A stretch of 6,372 nucleotides of DNA from Phormidesmis priestleyi (GTDB lineage Bacteria > Cyanobacteriota > Cyanobacteriia > Phormidesmidales > Phormidesmidaceae): the NCBI GenBank assembly GCA_003242115.1, contig QBMP01000157.1, positions 3,816 to 10,187 on the forward strand, in the 5' to 3' direction. Position numbers and translations under genes: made by a program. This document shows positions 5,904 to 6,372 of this stretch, one piece after another; the first letter of the stretch is position 1; every line of letters begins with the position of its first letter. The notes below the pieces were generated by a model. It was given only the letters and a program-made list of their open reading frames with translations, did not search any database and was not told where the DNA came from.

Positions 5904-6217
5904 TTAAGCGCCCGACGCTGGGCACGATTGAGTCCCTGTCCCGTGCGCACCTGCCGCAGCCAATATTTAATCAACGGAAACCACAGTAATTTAACGCACA
6001 GACGCGGCAACAATAGAAATCGCTGGAGATTCCGTTTTCGACTCGCATATTGAATTGGTTGCGGAAATAGACTGGCCAAGGTTGAGAGCTTCACCTGTCG
6101 ATGAGCTTGTATCAATAGCAACAGCATCTCTAGGGTCAGATACTGAGATTCCGTCAGATGTTTGCGAAGGATGGTTTGGTATACTGGAGGCAACATATTG
6201 TTTGGGAGGGGAGGCAA
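5001..6217 (-). CDS. IS4-family DDE transposase, two frames joined by a predicted -1 frameshift
   Basis: Joining the frames at the A8 run (5898-5905) gives one protein of 398 residues from ATG 6196, or 405 from TTG 6217, a normal IS4 transposase length. It cuts and rejoins the IS ends. The three catalytic acids are all present: Asp112 in LIAIDRTQW (108-116), Asp172 in VLGDREF (169-175), and Glu281 within YRCRWGIEQFFKDCK (274-288). The last stretch fits the IS4 signature Y-x2-R-x3-E-x6-K exactly. The first Asp is encoded just after the shift and before the ATG of the second frame, so neither frame alone can make an active enzyme. The TTG has AGGAAGGG close upstream; the ATG at 6196 has no good site, so the start is undecided. 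Whether the shift is programmed or a disabling mutation is not proven, but the slippery motif and otherwise intact frames favour the former. Confidence 0.85.
5869..5905 (-). promoter_or_regulatory. Predicted -1 frameshift (or transcriptional slippage) site in the transposase
   Basis: The minus strand reads CTT AAA AAA AAC in the first frame, so A_AAA_AAC is a perfect X_XXY_YYZ heptamer within a run of eight A. A -1 slip makes the next codon CAC and opens the catalytic frame. Thirteen bases downstream, GCTAT and ATAGC (5869-5884) can form a small stem around the first-frame stop; it is weak as a stimulator. A run of eight A also permits RNA polymerase slippage. Confidence 0.75.
5873..6217 (-). 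CDS. First transposase frame (N-terminal DNA-binding part), ends just after the frameshift site
   Basis: Read without shifting, this frame makes a 114-residue protein (107 from ATG 6196) ending ALKKNTKSMAIG. It is Leu/Arg-rich and basic, with a region LTLEMLLLLIQAHRQVKLSTLASLFP that looks like helices of the N-terminal end-binding domain of IS4 transposases, and RKRNLQRFLLLP after it. It lacks all catalytic acids. In other frameshifting insertion sequences a short product of this type can bind the ends and limit transposition; here that is inference. Its TGA stop (5873-5875) lies inside the small stem 5869-5884. Confidence 0.7.
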   Translation of the reverse strand: MPPLPNNMLPPVYQTILRKHLTESQYLTLEMLLLLIQAHRQVKLSTLASLFPQPIQYASRKRNLQRFLLLPRLCVKLLWFPLIKYWLRQVRTGQGLNRAQRRALKKNTKSMAIG

Positions 6218-6295
6218 TTCCCTTCCTATTTTTTTGCCCTTTTATTTTCTCAAATTCCCGCTACATATGGCATTGAAGTTCCTTGTCACCCGGTA

Positions 6296-6306
6296 AGCTC
6301 AGAGAG
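6296..6306 (+). repeat. Target-site duplication of the IS, right copy
   Basis: AGCTCAGAGAG is an exact second copy of 4970-4980. The last bases of the inverted repeat (AG, 6296-6297) also fit the direct repeat, hence the 9-11 bp uncertainty in duplication length. Confidence 0.85.
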
Positions 6307-6372
6307 AGTAGAGAGCGATCGCCATAGCTTTGGTTAGCAGTGCGCGGCCTCGTGCGCCGACCGGCAGCGGCT
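6307..6372. other. G/C-rich non-coding tail beyond the IS
   Basis: These 66 bases continue the locus interrupted by the IS. They carry GCGATCGCCATAGCT (6315-6329), a direct copy of 4850-4864, and end in a G/C-rich stretch. No frame is long enough to call. Confidence 0.5.

Larger units (their letters stand above)
4981..6297 (-). mobile_element. Complete IS4-type insertion sequence, about 1317 bp
   Basis: Both ends carry the same 15-bp terminal inverted repeat, CTTACCGGGTGACAA (4981-4995) and its exact complement (6283-6297), and the element is flanked by a 9-11 bp direct repeat. One transposase in two overlapping frames fills it on the minus strand, leaving about 20 bases after its stop and 80-100 before its start. 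Exact ends and exact target duplication indicate a recent, structurally intact insertion. It landed in non-coding repeat-rich DNA and interrupts no recognisable gene. It contains no HIP1 octamer. The family call comes from the DDE and YREK signatures of the transposase; the subgroup cannot be fixed without comparison to known elements. Confidence 0.9.

Noticed and set aside
5001..6217. Calling the IS transposase a pseudogene because of the frame break
   Set aside because: The break sits exactly on A_AAA_AAC and everything else is intact, so programmed recoding is the better reading, though not proven.
1..6372. CRISPR array or tRNA/rRNA gene
   Set aside because: No regularly spaced repeats, no cloverleaf with a T-loop motif and no rRNA-like conserved stretch were seen.

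Overview
The window most likely comes from a cyanobacterium. The octamer GCGATCGC (HIP1) occurs five times in 6.4 kb (318, 3750, 4432, 4850, 6315), mostly in non-coding DNA. The bacterial animal-type haem peroxidase, the BrnT/RHH toxin-antitoxin pair and the IS4-type insertion sequence fit that reading. Wide, repeat-rich gaps point to an accessory region, either a plasmid or a mobile-element-rich part of the chromosome. No tRNA, rRNA or CRISPR array was seen.

Layout. Positions 3-290 (+) hold the C-terminal end of what looks like a serine recombinase, cut by the window edge. A HIP1-based inverted repeat separates it from a convergent 506-residue animal-type haem peroxidase (392-1912, -) whose active-site residues are intact. 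A 608-base gap follows, with a near-perfect 44-bp palindrome (2221-2264). Next come a GNAT acetyltransferase (2521-3096, -) and a second gap carrying a 120-bp MITE-like element (3337-3456) with perfect 17-bp terminal inverted repeats and 6-bp flanking direct repeats. A BrnT-type toxin and ribbon-helix-helix antitoxin operon (3507-4077, -) follows. A promoter with an embedded operator-like palindrome sits directly at the toxin start codon and suggests a leaderless mRNA.

Positions 4124-4970 appear non-coding and contain a 57-bp perfect hairpin (4401-4457) and several short direct and inverted repeats. From 4981 to 6297 lies a complete insertion sequence of about 1317 bp, with 15-bp terminal inverted repeats and a 9-11 bp target duplication. 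Its IS4-type DDE transposase is split over two frames at an A8 run containing A_AAA_AAC, consistent with programmed -1 frameshifting. The remaining 66 bases are non-coding.

The only clear functional pairing is toxin with antitoxin. The peroxidase and acetyltransferase look like stand-alone genes. I see no convincing multi-gene undescribed system. The best leads are the frameshifted IS, the MITE and a possible related end near 2142, the leaderless toxin-antitoxin promoter, and the long palindromes.
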